A DNA stretch of 47,051 nucleotides from Caulobacter sp. (lineage in GTDB: Bacteria; Pseudomonadota; Alphaproteobacteria; Caulobacterales; Caulobacteraceae). The notes under the pieces were generated by a model. It made no database searches, had not been told where the DNA came from, and worked only from the letters and a program-made list of their open reading frames with translations. Of the stretch, positions 46,457-47,051 are shown one piece after another. The position numbers were made by a program, and so were the translations under genes. Within the stretch, counting starts at the first letter, position 1, and each line of letters begins with the position of its first letter. Where the stretch lies: the NCBI GenBank assembly GCA_026225565.1, contig JAMFTA010000075.1, forward strand, positions 1-47,051, given 5' to 3'.

Positions 46457-46479
46457 CCATGGCGGACATCCCGCCATGG
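46457..46479 (+). terminator. Hairpin downstream of the small membrane-protein gene
   Basis: CCATGGCGG, five loop bases, CCGCCATGG form a perfect 9-base-pair stem, followed by CCTTTTCC. It may end the short transcript. The remaining sequence of 46347-46668 shows no other gene or clear promoter. Confidence 0.5.
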
Positions 46480-46668
46480 ACCTTTTCCGACCATAGCTGC
46501 ACCATGGCGCATCGACGCCGATGTAGAGAACTCCCATCCCATTAGATCGGCTTGCCGGACCATGCAGTTGGTCTGATGCGGTGCTGGTTTTGCTGCACCG
46601 GCGAACCGGCGTAGACGTTCGGCCATCCTGCCGGGCGACCGGCGGCGATCTTGCAAACTGGGGGTTCG

Positions 46669-47051
46669 ATGGCGAGACTGAGGAAGACCGGCGCGGCGAT
46701 CACCGCGATCGCAGGCTATCTGGCCCTCGCGGGCGCGCCCTATGCGGCGGCTGCCCCCGCGCCCAGCGTCGGCGACATTCCGGCTTCGTTCGTCCAGCCC
46801 GAGGCGCAGAACGACTACAACAAGCGGGTGGAGATGATCCCCATGCGCGATGGGGTGAAGCTCTACACCGTCATCATCATTCCCAAGGGCGCGAAAAGCG
46901 CGCCGATCATCCTCACCCGCACCCCCTACAACGCCAAGAAGCGCGCGGAGCGTATGCCCGGCTCCTCGATGCTGGCGCTGCTGCCCCTGGCCGACGAAGG
47001 CTTCGTCAAGGCCGGCTATATCCGCGTCTTTCAGGACGTGCGCGGCAAGTA
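46669..47051 (+). CDS. CocE/NonD-type alpha/beta hydrolase, 5' part only
   Basis: Open to the window edge, 127 complete codons. A signal peptide is evident: a basic start (MARLRKTG), a hydrophobic stretch and cleavage near APYAAAA. The mature part has MRDGVKLYTVIIIPKG, ILTRTPYNAKK and VFQDVRGKY, the opening motifs of the X-Pro dipeptidyl-peptidase S15 / CocE family (cocaine esterase, glutaryl-7-ACA acylase, alpha-amino-acid ester hydrolase). The catalytic Ser motif would follow just beyond the window. It would act in the periplasm on esters or amides. GGGGG lies 4-5 bases before ATG 46669. Only the N-terminal fifth or so of the protein is present, because of the window boundary. Confidence 0.87.
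   Translation, partial: MARLRKTGAAITAIAGYLALAGAPYAAAAPAPSVGDIPASFVQPEAQNDYNKRVEMIPMRDGVKLYTVIIIPKGAKSAPIILTRTPYNAKKRAERMPGSSMLALLPLADEGFVKAGYIRVFQDVRGK

Overview
The window is high-G+C, densely coded bacterial DNA. The best fit is an alphaproteobacterium, probably Caulobacteraceae (Phenylobacterium or Caulobacter type) or a relative. The evidence is indirect: a cysNC fusion, a transaldolase-phosphoglucose isomerase fusion, an HpnI-type glycosyltransferase, the HutF/HutG branch of histidine degradation, a TonB-dependent receptor, and a clinker of Rieske, Baeyer-Villiger and acyl-CoA ligase genes. No rRNA, tRNA, CRISPR array, insertion sequence or integrase was seen.

Layout. (1) 32-3620, plus: sulfate activation genes cysD, cysNC and cysQ, overlapping or touching. 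(2) 3649-13736: an oxidative catabolic cluster around a divergent promoter region. On minus, in transcription order, are a SnoaL-like protein, a Baeyer-Villiger monooxygenase, a Rieske oxygenase alpha subunit, a ThDP enzyme and a beta-propeller protein. On plus are a short-chain dehydrogenase and an acyl-CoA ligase. Together they resemble a route for hydroxylating, oxidising, ring-opening and CoA-activating a cyclic compound of unknown identity. (3) 13898-16920, plus: an HpnI-like glycosyltransferase, a CDP-alcohol phosphatidyltransferase and a DegP-like protein that has lost two of three catalytic residues. (4) 17127-30945, plus: one tightly coupled operon of eleven genes, tkt, tal-pgi, gnd, zwf, HAD phosphatase, class I fba, rpe, pgl, manA, phosphomannomutase-like HAD and GH130. 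It encodes nearly the whole pentose phosphate cycle plus a path from mannose 1-phosphate into fructose 6-phosphate. (5) 31080-33548, minus: a TonB-dependent receptor with a recognisable promoter. (6) 33953-41951: the histidine utilisation regulon, hutF-hutC on minus and hutI-hutH-hutG-hutU-hutD on plus, with a HutC-type operator between them. (7) 41961-43354, minus: a tandemly duplicated membrane-protein gene and the small gene whose tail was caught in the duplication. (8) 43420-44622, minus: a HTH protein with a C-terminal membrane helix and an XRE regulator, separated by a terminator. (9) 44768 to the end: a PLP aminotransferase, a 40-residue membrane protein with a strong ribosome binding site, and the start of an exported CocE/NonD-type hydrolase cut by the window edge.

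All functions are read from motifs and gene order; no database search was run. Many start sites were moved from the longest open frame to the start supported by a Shine-Dalgarno sequence or by a 4-base stop/start overlap, and the reason is given in each entry.
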